Of a DNA stretch of 64,000 nt, positions 52,057 through 62,078 are shown piece by piece. A program made the translations under genes and the position numbers. Source of the DNA: Pseudoflavonifractor sp. An44. GTDB lineage: Bacteria > Bacillota > Clostridia > Oscillospirales > Oscillospiraceae. Every line of letters starts with the position of its first letter. Positions within the stretch are counted from its first letter, which is position 1. The notes under the pieces are model-generated. The model worked only from the letters and a program-made list of their open reading frames with translations. It had not been told where the DNA came from and searched no databases. The stretch is taken from positions 1 to 64,000 of the forward strand of contig NZ_NFIH01000008.1 of NCBI RefSeq assembly GCF_002161675.1. Reading direction: 5' to 3'.

Positions 52057-52530
52057 TTAGCGCTGACGGCGGCGATGCACCACAACGGCGCCCCCCAACA
52101 GGGCCAGAGAGGCGGCCAGAGTCACCACGTAGAGGGTGACGGTGGCGTCGTCGCCGGTCTGAGGCACGTTCTCAGGCTTTTGGGTGACCTGAGGCTTGTC
52201 GGTGACCTCGGGGGCGGGTGTGGGAGTCACCTGGGGCTGCTCGCCCTGGACGGTGAGGGTGGCGGTGCAGGTGACGCCGTTCTCCTGGTAGGTGACGGTG
52301 ACGGTGTCGCCGGCGGCCTCAAAGTCGGAGACGGTGGCCAGCGTGGTGACATCCCGGGAGTAGCCGGAGTCATAGGTGGCGGTGACGGTGAGGTCCAGCT
52401 TGCCGCCATCGGTGTAGGGGGCATTCTGCTGGACGGTGATGCCGGTGAGCTTGGACAGGGTCAGCTGATCGGCGGGCACGTCCACCCCGGCCACGGAGGC
52501 CACGCCGCTGGCCTGGGCACGTCTATCCAC
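52057..52530 (-). pseudogene. C-terminal fragment of a wall-anchored surface protein
   Basis: About 157 codons: one bacterial Ig-like domain (TLSKLTGITVQQ, DLTVTATYDSGYSRDVT, CTATLTVQG), a Pro/Thr stalk and a full sorting signal VPQTGD-TM-HRRRQR. It has no signal peptide, and a stop codon lies in frame about 24 bp upstream of the first GTG, followed by AT-rich sequence and then repeat copy D. The 5' part, with export signal and main domains, has been lost. It is probably not expressed as a functional surface protein. Confidence 0.75.
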
Positions 52531-52672
52531 ATCCGCACCAAATTTCAGTCACCCAATTTTGTACAAAGAGCACATATTTTCTTGGTCACAAATTCCTCGC
52601 GCTGTTATATTCATCCAATCTATAGTCTGTTCTTCTCTAATTTCTCAGGCATCGCCTTGTTCCCCTGGCGAG

Positions 52673-53180
52673 GGGAGACGCGCTCCGCTGGGGTCCATTT
52701 TGACTGGCCAAAATGGACGAAAAGCCACTTAGGGCGTTCCCCCCTAAGGACCTCCCTGGGGTACGAGGCTGGAACTGCGTCAAGCCTGGATTCGGCCCGT
52801 CACCCTTGCTGTGGCTCCTGTTCCTGCCACCACACCAGGCCCCCTGGGCAACTGGCCCTACAGCTGGGCGGTTTCCATGTCCGGGCCTACTTAAGGAAAA
52901 GCGGCGTTTCCGCCGCCGGGAGCCATACCGCCGATAGCTGGGAACAGCGGCTCACCAGGGTAAGGCCCTGGTGGTAGAAGTTTTACTTGCCGTAGAAGCT
53001 GACACTTACAAAAGAATTGCCATGCTATCTATGTGACCCCGACGGACCAAGGGCCGAAAAGAGGAGGACGCAGGGGCTCCCCGTACCGCGGGGTGGATTC
53101 CACAAGGCGGGGGAAGACCCCGCCTTTGGCGGTCTTTGGTGACTTTCTGGCGGCAGAAAGTCACCCCAGCGGAGCGTCCC
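52673..53180 (+). repeat. Dispersed about 510-bp intergenic repeat, copy D
   Basis: Left end GGAGACGCGCTCCGCTGGGG (52673-52692) with inner stem CCATTTTGACTGGCCAAAATGG. Right end GTGACTTTCTG-cgg-CAGAAAGTCAC then CCCAGCGGAGCGTCC to about 53179. All internal blocks are present and there is no insertion. The left flank (TTTCTCAGGC to CCCCTGGCGAGGGG) is shared with copy E. It lies between a truncated surface gene and the second phosphoesterase gene. Confidence 0.9.
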
Positions 53181-53216
53181 TGCCAGGCTGGCAAGCCAGA
53201 CCCGAGTCCTCGGAGA

Positions 53217-53276
53217 AAGTCAATCCCTCCGACCCGGCTTACGCCGGGCCACCTCCCTTTACACAAGGGAGGCTTT
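53217..53276 (-). repeat. CCTCCCTTTACACAAGGGAGG-type hairpin repeat
   Basis: Nearly the same as 46571-46630, with CCCGGCTTACGCCGGG as its second stem. It sits between repeat copy D and the terminator of the second phosphoesterase gene, the same arrangement as beside copy C. Confidence 0.7.
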
Positions 53277-53282
53277 TGATGC

Positions 53283-53318
53283 AAAAAAGTACGGCCAGAT
53301 TTCTCTGACCGTACTTTC
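53283..53318. terminator. Terminator of the second phosphoesterase gene, AAAGTACGG type
   Basis: Arms AAAGTACGGCCAG (53286-53298) and CTGACCGTACTTT (53305-53317), with A and T flanks. Confidence 0.9.
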
Positions 53319-53333
53319 TCACTTGTTTTGAAA

Positions 53334-55532
53334 TTAGCCGCGGCGACGGCGCAGGGTCACCACAGCACCCATGCCAGCGGCGGACAGCACCAGAATGCTG
53401 AACATCAGGCCCAGCTGGGCGTTGTCACCAGTCTGAGGCACGTTGCTCTCAGGCTTCTGGGTGGTCTGGGGCTTGTCGGTGCTCTGAGGCTTGTCGGTGG
53501 CCTCAGGAGCCTGGGAGGCCTCGGGCTTGTCGGTGGTCTCGGGAGCGCCACCGGCGGTGAGGCCGTTCATGGCGTCGCTCAAAGCAGCCACAGCGGCGTT
53601 CACGGTAGCCTGGTCGTCCTCGGTGAGGGCCTCGTCGGCCATGACAGCCTGAGCGTTCTGGAGAGCCGTGCGGAAGGTGGCCACGGACTCAGCGGTGTAG
53701 CCGGTGAGGTCGATGCCCTTAGCCTCACCGATGAGGTCCTCCAGGATGGACTTGTCGGCCTTGTAGCGCTGGGCCAGAATGGCGTTGAGCAGGTCACCAG
53801 CGGCCTTGTCCACGTCCTCCTGCATGGCGTCGCCGTCCTCAGCCACCTTCTTGGCGGCATCCAGAGCGTCCACCAGCGTCTTCCAGTTGGCCTCCACGTA
53901 CTTGTCGGCCTCATCCATCATGGCCTCGGCACGCTGGATGACCAGATTCAGCACGTCCTTGTTGCCCTGAGTCAGGCCCAGGCCCCAGATGCCTTCCAGC
54001 AGGTTGTCCCAAGCGGTGTTCACCTCAGCCTGGGTGGCGTTGGGGTTGTCCAGCACGTTCTTGGCCTCGGTGAGAGCCTTCTCAAAGGCTGCCTTGGCGG
54101 AGTCGGTGACGCCCTCGGTGGACAGGGTCACAGCGTAGTCATAGGTCTTTTGCAGCAGGCTGGTGTTGGCGGTCTCACGGTTGATGGTGAAGGTGTCCAC
54201 CACGCTCATGTCGCTGGTGCGGTAGGTGGTGATGGTGAAGGCGTCCTCAGACACGTCCACACGGGACACGTTGGGCACCCGCTCCTGGTTCTGGACGGCG
54301 GAGTACTCATACTTGGTGCTCTGGATGGTGTAGAACTTGGAGCCAGAGGCGGAGTTGGCGGTGACATACAGGATGCCGTCGGGGTTGGTGACGGACTCAG
54401 GGATGCCGTCGCCGTCCTGGTCGGTGTACTTGTCAGACTCGGTGATGGGGGTCAGGCCGTCCATCATGTAAGTACGCACATACACGTGGTCGTGGCCCAT
54501 GAGCACCACGTCGATGTCCAGGTCCTCGAACACGGGCACCAGAGCCTCACGGCGCTGGAGGATGTCGCCATCCACGGCGTGGCTGGCCACGGAGTAGACG
54601 GAGTGGTGGAAGGTGACCACCTTCCAGTCCACGTCACCGGCCTCGGCGATGGCCTGCTCCATGAAGGCCTTGTGCTCGGCGGTGGACATGCTGTTGCTGT
54701 TCAGAGCCAAAAACAGGGTATTGTTGTACACAAACCAGTAGTCGCCGCCGGCGTTGGTGACGCCCAGCTCGGACTCGTTGGGCACGTTGAAGTGCTGGTC
54801 ATAGGCGTTGCTGGAGGAGTCGTGGTTGCCCACGACGGTGGCCACGGGCAGGCTCAGCAGCTCGTCGTGGTCCAGGTAGCCGTTGTACTGGTCCTCGTTG
54901 GAGGCGGTGTTCACCTGGTCACCGGCGGAGAGGAGGAAGTCCACCCCGTCAAACTGGGTGCTGTCGGCGATGATGCCCAGGGTCTTGTCCCAGCCCTGGG
55001 TGTCGCTGTCGGCGTTGCCGCTGGCGCCAATCTGGGGGTCACCGGCCAAGGCAAAGGAGAACGCGCCGTTGGTGGCGGTGGTGAAGGTGGCCACGTCGGA
55101 CTTCTCCTCCCCATTCACCAGCTGATAGGCGTAGACGGTGCCGGGCTCCAGGCCGGTGATGGTGGCCTGGTTGGACCACTTGCCGCTCTCGTTGGCGGGG
55201 GTGGAGGTGGCATCAAACTTGGCGGCATTCTCGGGCATAGCGCCGTTCACCAGCTGGCTCTGCTTGGCCACCAGCACGTAGCCGGCTCCCTCCTGGGCGG
55301 CATACCAGGTGGCATTCATCTGGGTGTTATTGGCGCCCACGCTCAGCAGCACGTCGGTGAAGCTGGTGCTGGCCAGAGTCTGGACCCCGCTGTTCTCCTG
55401 AGCGGTGACAGCGGTCTGGGTCTGGTCGGGGACGTTGGAGGTCTGAGCCAGAGAGGGCAGGGCGGCCAGCTGGAACACCAGGCAGGTGCCGAGGACGCCG
55501 GAGATCACTTTCTTTGCGTTTTTGTGTAACAT
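53334..55532 (-). CDS. Secreted wall-anchored metallophosphoesterase with FIVAR-like stalk
   Basis: 732 residues: signal peptide (1-28), purple-acid-phosphatase-like Fn3 domain (about 45-135, ITGLEPGTVYAYQL), and calcineurin-like phosphoesterase domain (about 140-400) with AGDPQ, SAGDQVNT, VGNHDSS, FHHSVYS and MGHDHVYVR metal ligands. Helical FIVAR-like units (about 425-660) and VPQTGD-TM-RRRR follow. It is related to the 42261 protein but lacks its propeller domain and has a stalk shared with the GH20 and beta-helix proteins instead. The ATG at 55532 has AAGGAGA. The YibE/F gene is 31 bp upstream, so they may be co-transcribed. Confidence 0.9.
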   Translation of the reverse strand: MLHKNAKKVISGVLGTCLVFQLAALPSLAQTSNVPDQTQTAVTAQENSGVQTLASTSFTDVLLSVGANNTQMNATWYAAQEGAGYVLVAKQSQLVNGAMPENAAKFDATSTPANESGKWSNQATITGLEPGTVYAYQLVNGEEKSDVATFTTATNGAFSFALAGDPQIGASGNADSDTQGWDKTLGIIADSTQFDGVDFLLSAGDQVNTASNEDQYNGYLDHDELLSLPVATVVGNHDSSSNAYDQHFNVPNESELGVTNAGGDYWFVYNNTLFLALNSNSMSTAEHKAFMEQAIAEAGDVDWKVVTFHHSVYSVASHAVDGDILQRREALVPVFEDLDIDVVLMGHDHVYVRTYMMDGLTPITESDKYTDQDGDGIPESVTNPDGILYVTANSASGSKFYTIQSTKYEYSAVQNQERVPNVSRVDVSEDAFTITTYRTSDMSVVDTFTINRETANTSLLQKTYDYAVTLSTEGVTDSAKAAFEKALTEAKNVLDNPNATQAEVNTAWDNLLEGIWGLGLTQGNKDVLNLVIQRAEAMMDEADKYVEANWKTLVDALDAAKKVAEDGDAMQEDVDKAAGDLLNAILAQRYKADKSILEDLIGEAKGIDLTGYTAESVATFRTALQNAQAVMADEALTEDDQATVNAAVAALSDAMNGLTAGGAPETTDKPEASQAPEATDKPQSTDKPQTTQKPESNVPQTGDNAQLGLMFSILVLSAAGMGAVVTLRRRRG

Positions 55533-55563
55533 ACTTTCTCTCCTTACTGACATTCTTACAACT

Positions 55564-56721
55564 TTATTGAGAAACCTGAGACAACTCAGGGGTTCTCCAC
55601 TTGGGATACACCGCCGCAGAGACCAGGGAGGCCAGGGGGACGGTGAGGATGACGGCACAGGTGCCGCACAGGCCGTGGGCCATCTCCAGGGCGATGTAGT
55701 CGGAGTGGAGCAGCTGCACGGGGTCGGTGCCGTAGGTCATCAGCACCAGCAGGGTGGTGAGGGAGCCGCCGGCAAAGGCAAAAATCAGGGTGTTGCTCAT
55801 GGTGCCGATCATGTCCCGGCCCATGCGCAGCCCGGCCCGCCACAGTCCACGCCCGGTGATGTCCGGGTCGGCCAGGCGCACCTCCCACAGAGCGGACAAC
55901 AGGGACACCGCCACGTCCATCACAGCGCCCAGGGAGGCGATCATGGTGGCGGCAAAGAGCACCGTGGAGATGTTCAGGCCCGTGTTCTGGGCGGCCACCA
56001 ACAGGTTTTCTGCATCGCTGCTCTTAAATCCGGACAGGTGGAGCAGCAGGGAAAAGAGGAGAAACAGCCCGCAGGACACAAACTCGCCTGCCAGCACCAC
56101 CCCGATGCCCAGCACCCCTCGGGGGGACAGGCCGTAGATGAGAAAGACGGTGACGGCCGTGGACACCAGCACCATGGCCAGCCCCGCCAGAATGGGGGAG
56201 CCGCCGGAGTAGATGACCGGCACGGTGATCTTCAGCAGGAACACCAGAGAGAAGGCCAGAGCCAGAGTGGCGTAAAAGCCCTTTTCCCCGCCCACCAGCA
56301 ACATCAACAGCAGGAAGATGGCCACCGCCACCCCCAGGCCCACGCTGCGGTCGTACTGGTAGAGGGTGTAGTAAGGCTCCACGTTTTCCGGGGCGTCCAC
56401 ACACACCACCACCCGCATCCCCTCACGGGCCAGGATGTTGTGGGTATTGGTGAGGTAGTTGGTGAGGGTGATCTGGGAGCCGTCCTTGAGCTCAATGGTG
56501 AGGGTCTGCTCCCCCAGCTGGGGGCCGCCCTTCAAATCGCTGGGGGTGAGGTCCTCCTCCACCACCTCCAGCACGGTGCCGGAGATATAGGAGACGGTGT
56601 CAGACACCAAGCTTTGAAAGGACACCGACACCGAGGGCATAACCGCCAGCACGGCGGTGACCAAACAAACGAAAATTGCCAGAATACGCTGCCCAAACCG
56701 GGGGTTGTGGATGATTTGCAT
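55564..56721 (-). CDS. YibE/F-family membrane protein
   Basis: A 385-residue polytopic membrane protein of the YibE/F family: N-terminal helix, an extracytoplasmic domain (about 40-120, with TVLEVVEEDLT and LTIELKDGSQ), then about seven helices including DVAVSLLSALWEVR and GTMSNTLIFAFAGG. Function is unknown; the family is suspected to act in transport. It is upstream of the phosphoesterase gene on the same strand with a 31-bp gap, so export or uptake linked to phosphate esters is possible (inference). Confidence 0.87.
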   Translation of the reverse strand: MQIIHNPRFGQRILAIFVCLVTAVLAVMPSVSVSFQSLVSDTVSYISGTVLEVVEEDLTPSDLKGGPQLGEQTLTIELKDGSQITLTNYLTNTHNILAREGMRVVVCVDAPENVEPYYTLYQYDRSVGLGVAVAIFLLLMLLVGGEKGFYATLALAFSLVFLLKITVPVIYSGGSPILAGLAMVLVSTAVTVFLIYGLSPRGVLGIGVVLAGEFVSCGLFLLFSLLLHLSGFKSSDAENLLVAAQNTGLNISTVLFAATMIASLGAVMDVAVSLLSALWEVRLADPDITGRGLWRAGLRMGRDMIGTMSNTLIFAFAGGSLTTLLVLMTYGTDPVQLLHSDYIALEMAHGLCGTCAVILTVPLASLVSAAVYPKWRTPELSQVSQ

Positions 56722-57080
56722 GGAGAAACTCCTTCCTTGTCTTCGCTGTACATCATCCTACTCGCCTGGAGGCGGCAAACGCTATCTTGCGTCGGTAAAA
56801 CCAATGTAAAGATCTTGCAAATTCAGAAAAATAGTTCCTAAATTCATTGATATAAATTGAAAAATCCAGGAATGACAGTTTTCACCACCAAAATCCAAAA
56901 ATTCGGGAATGGAACTGGGCAGAACCGCCAAGCCAGAGTTGGGGATTCTGACAATTTATACAAAAAACGAGTTCTATATATAAAGTGTATATACATCCCG
57001 CCCACAGGCGTGGTATCATGAGAGATAAGCACCCAGAGGCCGGGGTACGGCCTCGCGGAGAGAAGAGAAAGGATGATACC
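56722..57080. other. Divergent promoter region of YibE/F and the beta-helix gene
   Basis: 359 bp without a gene. It is AT-rich from about 56810 to 56990, with TATATA at 56975-56980 as a possible -10 toward the plus strand. A GAGGCCG-gggta-CGGCCTC hairpin lies in the leader of the beta-helix gene (about 57032-57050). No repeat copy is present. Confidence 0.6.
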
Positions 57081-60000
57081 ATGCTGAAAAAATCCTTGAG
57101 TCTGCTGCTGGCAGGCGCCCTGACGGTATCCCTGGCCGTTCCCGCTGTGGCGGGCAACTCCCAGGCCCAACCCAAACAGGACACCTCCTACGGCACCACC
57201 TACTATCTGGACGCCTCCATTGGCAAGACCGACGGGGACGGCCTGACCCCGGCCAATGCCTTTGACAGCCTGGAGGACATCAACGCCAAGACCTTCCAGC
57301 CCGGAGACCAGATTCTCATCAAGGCCGGTACCCAGTACACCGGCACCCTGTGGCCCAAGGGCTCCGGCTGCGAGGGCTACCCCATTGTCATCGACATGTA
57401 CGGCGAGGGGGACAAGCCCCTCATCGACGGCAACGGCGCCTACTTCATGCCCCAGGTCAAGGACTGGCAGGGTCCCTTCACCGGAGAGACCGGGGACCAG
57501 ATCGGCGCTGCGGTGTACCTGTACAACCAGGAGTACATCGAGATCAACAACCTGGAAGTAAAAAACCAGGGGGACAACGTCAACCGGGACCGCAGCGGCA
57601 TCCGGGTGGAGGGCTATGACTACGGGGTCATTGACCACATCTACATCCGCAACTGCTACGTCCACGACGTGCGGGGCTACAACGGTCAGGACGACATCTA
57701 CCCCGTAGTGCCCACCAACCCCGACGGAAGCCCCACCGACGGCTTTACCGACGAGGACCAGACCAACCCCAACACCACCAACACCTTCTGGGGCGCTCGT
57801 ACCACCCACCGCACCGGCGGCATCAACTTTGTCACCTACACCGCCCGACTGCCGGAGAGCAAAAACGAGTTCAACGTCCCCGTGCAGGAGCTGGACGAGA
57901 CCAAGCAGATCACCACCTTCAACGACATTCTCATTGAGAACAACACCGTGGAGAACTGCCAGGCCAACGGCATCACCACCACCAACGTCAAGGGCACCCT
58001 GGACGACGTGGCCTTCCGCCACACCAACGTGGTCATCCGGGGCAACGACATCCACAATGTCACCCGCTCCGGCATCATCCCCATCTACACCAACGGGGTG
58101 CTGGTGGAGTACAACAAGGTGGACACCTTCCAGAGCACCTACGAGGGCTATGGCTGCGGCATCTGGTGTGACCGGGCCAACGGCATGGTGTTCCAGTACA
58201 ACGAGGTGTGCAATGGCGTCAACGGCAACGACGGCATGGCCTTCAACCTGGACGACATGACCCGGGACGGCGTCATCCAGTACAACTACACCCACGACAA
58301 CTACGGCGGCGGCTACATGCTCCACGTCCGCCAGAACTCCTACAACCGCAACAACACCATCCGCTTCAACCTGTCGGTGAACGACAGCGGGGTGTTTACC
58401 GCCCACAACGCCCAGATCGTGGCGGTGGGCGAGACCTCTACCACCAAGCTGGAGAGCGCCAAGGTGTACAACAACACCTTCCTGTCCAACAAGGACTGCC
58501 ACGCCGTGTACCAGGGGGACGAGGTGGACTACACCAACAACATCTGGTACTTCACCAACTCCGCCGTGGCCAATCGCAAGGACTGCTTCTACCCCGGCGC
58601 CAACTCCTCCTTTGACAACAACGTGTACATCGGCTGTGTGGCCCCCACGGATGCCAACCAGCACACCGACGATCCCCAGTTTGTGGGCGGGTCCAACCTC
58701 TTTGGCCTGACCCGGGACCAGGCCCTGGTGAATGCCTCCCTCACCGCCAACTCCCCCTATGTGGGCGCTGGCGTGGCGGTGGAGAATAACGGCGGCCAGG
58801 ACATTCTGGGCGGCAGCCTGGACACCCTGAACCTGGGCGCCATCGCCGGAGCCGGCCACCAGGCCGCGGCCGTGTCCCAGACCTACACCCCCAACGAGGT
58901 CACCAAGTACCTCTCCGACGGCACCCAGCAGACCCAGGTCATCCACGAGACCGTGTCTGAGTCCAACACCAAGTGGGTCAACACCACCTTCAACTCCAAG
59001 AGCGTCATCTACACCAAGAAAGAGGGCAACTACCTGGAGTTTGACATGGTGGGCACTGGCGGCACCTTCACCCTCAAGCGGGGCGGCGGCGCCGGCAACG
59101 TGAAGCTGGTGGCGTACCAGGGCGGCCAGGAAGTGAAGTCCGTCACCGTGAACACCTACAACGCCACCGCCGACACCATCACCGTGGACGACTTCACCCA
59201 GCTGTCTGGGACCAACGAGGCCTACACCATCCGCGTCTACAACGCCGAGAACGGCAAGGCCGCCAACTTCGTCTCCTTCACCACCAACGTCTCCGAGACC
59301 ACCCAGCCCGGCTGCGACAACGACGCCATCGCCGGTGTGGTGTTGGAACAGCCCATGGCCCAGGTCATCCCCTACGGCAAGACCTCCGTGTCCGTGGACC
59401 TGGCCTCCCACGTGTATTTCCGCACCTGCCAGGCCCAGCAGCCCCAGGCCACTGTGACCTACACCGCCAACAACGGGGCCACCGTGGAGGGCAACACCGT
59501 CACCTTCCCCGCCCCCGGTGACTACACCGTCACCGCCCAGGCCACCTATAACGAGGTGACCGTCACCGACACCATCACCGTCTCCGTCACCCAGGGCCAA
59601 GAGCCCCAGGTGAACGTTCCCGCCGTGGACACCCGCGCCCTCACCGGGCTCATTGCCGCCTGCGAGGGTCTGGACCTGACCCAGTATGGCGAGGCCCGTC
59701 AGGACGTGTTCCAGCAGACCCTGGCCCAGGCCAAGGCCCTGCTGGAGGGCGAGGGCTACACCCAGGCCCAGGTGGACGAGATGGTGGCCCTGCTCACCAC
59801 CGCCAAGAACGGCCTGTCCCTCACCCGTGTCAACGCCGAGGACAGCGTGGTGGTGAAAAACGGCAACTGGGTGAACCTGTCCGACGCCACCCTGGACGGC
59901 GGCAAAGCGCTCAAGTGCTCCAACGCCAATGAGTCCATGACCGTGGACTTCTTCGGCAACCAGGTTCAGGTCTACGGCCGCAAGGCGGTGGGCGTGGCCA

Positions 60001-61958
60001 TCATGACCTTCACCGTCACCCGCCTGAGCGACAACGAAGTGGTGCACACCCAGACCGTGGACGGCTACAACGCTGAGAAGCTGGACCAGCAGGAGCTGTT
60101 TGCCTGGACCGGTGAGGCCAACGACCAGTACCGCCTGACCATCACCAACACCGGAACCGACAACGAGAACGCCAACAACAGCTACAACGTCATCATCGAC
60201 TTCCTCACCTTCGGCTGTGACCAGGCCCAGCTGGCCGACCTCACCGCCCTGGCCGCTGCCCTCACCAAGGCCGACGGCCTCAACAGCGCCGACTACACTC
60301 CCGAAGCCTGGCAGGCCGTGGAGGCCGCAGCCCTGGCCGGACGCCGGGTGTATGTGGACGCCACCGCCACCCAGGCCCAGGTGGACGCCGCTGCCGCCGC
60401 CCTCAACGAGGCCATGGCTCCGCAGCCCCAGGGGCCTGTGGAGACCTACGCCCTGCAATACGTGTACGACTATGCCGTCCAGCAGGACACCAGCAACCTG
60501 ATTCCCTCGGTGGCCGCCTTCTATCAGGAGGCCCTGACCGAGGCCCAGGCGGTGCTGGACGACCCCGACGCCACCCAGCTGGAGGTGGATGCCGCCTGCG
60601 GCAAGCTGATGCGGGCAGTGCACATGCTCAACTGGGTCCGCGGCGACAAGGCCATGCTGGAGCTGCTCATCATCCGGGCCGACCAGATGGTGGCGCACGC
60701 CGACCTGTACGTGACAGACAACTGGCAGCAGCTGCTGGACGCCCTGGACCAGGCCAAGAAGGTCTATAATGACGAGAACGCCATGGACAGCGACATCCAG
60801 CCCGTGGTGGACCAGCTGCTGGCCGCCATCCTGGCCCAGCGCTACAAAGCCAGCCGGGCCATTTTGGAGGACCTGGTGGCCAAGGCAGAGGGCATGGACC
60901 TGACCGGCTACACCGCCGAGTCTGTGGCCGCGTTCCGCACCGCTCTGGACCAGGCCAAGGCCGTGCTGGTGCAGGAGAGCAATCAGGCTGCCGTGGAGGC
61001 CGCGGTCACCGCTCTGAATGATGCCCTGGCCAACCTGAACCAGCAGACCGTGGACAAGGAGGCCCTGTCCGAGCTCTACACCTATGCCGGCCAGCAGGAC
61101 ACCAGCAACCTCATCCCCTCTGTGGCCGTCTTCTATCAGGAGGCCATGACCGAGGCTAAGGCCGTGCTGGACGACGCCACCGCCACCCAGCTGGAAGTGG
61201 ACGCCGCCTGCGGTAAGCTGATGCGCGCCGTGCTCAAGCTGGACTGGGTCAAGGGTGACAAGGCCATGCTGGAAGTGCTCATCGCCCGTGCCGAGGGCAT
61301 GGTGGAGAACGTGGACAAGTACGTATCGGACAACTGGCAGCAGCTGGTGGACGCCCTGGCCAAGGCCAAGGAGGTGTTCGCCGACGAGAACGCCATGGAT
61401 GTGGACATTGAGCCCGTGGTGGACCAGCTGCTGAACGCCATTCTGGCCCAGCGCTATAAGGCAGACAAGTCCGTCCTGGAGAACCTCCTGAACCAGGCCG
61501 AGGGCATGGACCTCACCGGCTACACCGCCGAGTCCGTGGCCGTGTTCCGCTCCGCTCTCCAGAGCGCCCAGGCTGTCATGGCCGACGAGACCCTCTCTGA
61601 GGAAGATCAGGCAACGGTGGACGCCGCTGTGGCTGCCCTCAACGACGCCATGGACGGCCTCACCGCCGATGGCGCTCCCGAGACCACGGACCAACCCGAG
61701 GCCTCCCAGACTCCTGAGGCTACTGACAAGCCTGAGACCACCCAGGCTCCCGAGGCTACCGACAAGCCCGAAGCTTCTCAGAGTCCTGAGGCCACCAACC
61801 AGCCTCAGACCACCGCCAAGCCCCAGGCCACCCAGAAGCCTGAGAGCGTGCCTCAGACCGGCGATTCGTCTCAGCTGCTGGTGTGCGTGGCCGCCCTGGC
61901 CTCTGCGGTGCTGCTGCTGAGCACTGCCGTGGTGGTGCGCAAGCAGACCCGTCGCTAA
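57081..61958 (+). CDS. Secreted wall-anchored right-handed beta-helix protein
   Basis: 1,625 residues: signal peptide (about 1-25), a right-handed parallel beta-helix (about 35-590; repeated short strands such as YIEINNLEVKNQ, ILIENNTVENCQANGI, VVIRGNDIHNVTRSGI and VYNNTFLSN, as in pectate-lyase-like polysaccharide enzymes), a beta-rich segment, an Ig-like domain, a CBM-like domain (about 910-1050), and helical FIVAR-like units including two long tandem copies (QQDTSNLIPSVA...). A Pro/Thr stalk and VPQTGD-TM-RKQTRR end it. Probably a polysaccharide lyase or glycosidase; no catalytic residues can be assigned. ATG at 57081 with GAAAGGATG. Confidence 0.88.
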   Translation: MLKKSLSLLLAGALTVSLAVPAVAGNSQAQPKQDTSYGTTYYLDASIGKTDGDGLTPANAFDSLEDINAKTFQPGDQILIKAGTQYTGTLWPKGSGCEGYPIVIDMYGEGDKPLIDGNGAYFMPQVKDWQGPFTGETGDQIGAAVYLYNQEYIEINNLEVKNQGDNVNRDRSGIRVEGYDYGVIDHIYIRNCYVHDVRGYNGQDDIYPVVPTNPDGSPTDGFTDEDQTNPNTTNTFWGARTTHRTGGINFVTYTARLPESKNEFNVPVQELDETKQITTFNDILIENNTVENCQANGITTTNVKGTLDDVAFRHTNVVIRGNDIHNVTRSGIIPIYTNGVLVEYNKVDTFQSTYEGYGCGIWCDRANGMVFQYNEVCNGVNGNDGMAFNLDDMTRDGVIQYNYTHDNYGGGYMLHVRQNSYNRNNTIRFNLSVNDSGVFTAHNAQIVAVGETSTTKLESAKVYNNTFLSNKDCHAVYQGDEVDYTNNIWYFTNSAVANRKDCFYPGANSSFDNNVYIGCVAPTDANQHTDDPQFVGGSNLFGLTRDQALVNASLTANSPYVGAGVAVENNGGQDILGGSLDTLNLGAIAGAGHQAAAVSQTYTPNEVTKYLSDGTQQTQVIHETVSESNTKWVNTTFNSKSVIYTKKEGNYLEFDMVGTGGTFTLKRGGGAGNVKLVAYQGGQEVKSVTVNTYNATADTITVDDFTQLSGTNEAYTIRVYNAENGKAANFVSFTTNVSETTQPGCDNDAIAGVVLEQPMAQVIPYGKTSVSVDLASHVYFRTCQAQQPQATVTYTANNGATVEGNTVTFPAPGDYTVTAQATYNEVTVTDTITVSVTQGQEPQVNVPAVDTRALTGLIAACEGLDLTQYGEARQDVFQQTLAQAKALLEGEGYTQAQVDEMVALLTTAKNGLSLTRVNAEDSVVVKNGNWVNLSDATLDGGKALKCSNANESMTVDFFGNQVQVYGRKAVGVAIMTFTVTRLSDNEVVHTQTVDGYNAEKLDQQELFAWTGEANDQYRLTITNTGTDNENANNSYNVIIDFLTFGCDQAQLADLTALAAALTKADGLNSADYTPEAWQAVEAAALAGRRVYVDATATQAQVDAAAAALNEAMAPQPQGPVETYALQYVYDYAVQQDTSNLIPSVAAFYQEALTEAQAVLDDPDATQLEVDAACGKLMRAVHMLNWVRGDKAMLELLIIRADQMVAHADLYVTDNWQQLLDALDQAKKVYNDENAMDSDIQPVVDQLLAAILAQRYKASRAILEDLVAKAEGMDLTGYTAESVAAFRTALDQAKAVLVQESNQAAVEAAVTALNDALANLNQQTVDKEALSELYTYAGQQDTSNLIPSVAVFYQEAMTEAKAVLDDATATQLEVDAACGKLMRAVLKLDWVKGDKAMLEVLIARAEGMVENVDKYVSDNWQQLVDALAKAKEVFADENAMDVDIEPVVDQLLNAILAQRYKADKSVLENLLNQAEGMDLTGYTAESVAVFRSALQSAQAVMADETLSEEDQATVDAAVAALNDAMDGLTADGAPETTDQPEASQTPEATDKPETTQAPEATDKPEASQSPEATNQPQTTAKPQATQKPESVPQTGDSSQLLVCVAALASAVLLLSTAVVVRKQTRR

Positions 61959-61970
61959 ACTCCAAATCAT

Positions 61971-62008
61971 AAAAAAGTACGGTCAGCAAATGCTGGCCGT
62001 ACTTTTTT
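61971..62008. terminator. Terminator of the beta-helix gene, AAAGTACGG type
   Basis: 17-bp stem with one G-T pair (61971-61987 with 61992-62008), A6 and T6 ends. Confidence 0.93.
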
Positions 62009-62078
62009 GCTGTTTTCGAACTTAGACAGAACGTGTTCCCTTCTCCGATTTTCCCGGCGGAAACCAGCGTCCTTCCAG

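Noticed and set aside
55533-55658. Upstream extension of the second phosphoesterase gene
   Set aside because: It overlaps the YibE/F gene and lacks homology; ATG 55532 precedes a normal signal peptide.
56948-56980. Sigma-A promoter CTGACA...TATATA before the beta-helix gene
   Set aside because: The spacer would be 21 bp, too long for a confident call.
56844-61970. Very long open frame on the minus strand, antisense to the beta-helix gene
   Set aside because: A by-product of GC-rich third positions. The translation is low-complexity Gly/Val/Leu/His-rich with no domains, and the plus-strand gene has a signal peptide, domains and an anchor.
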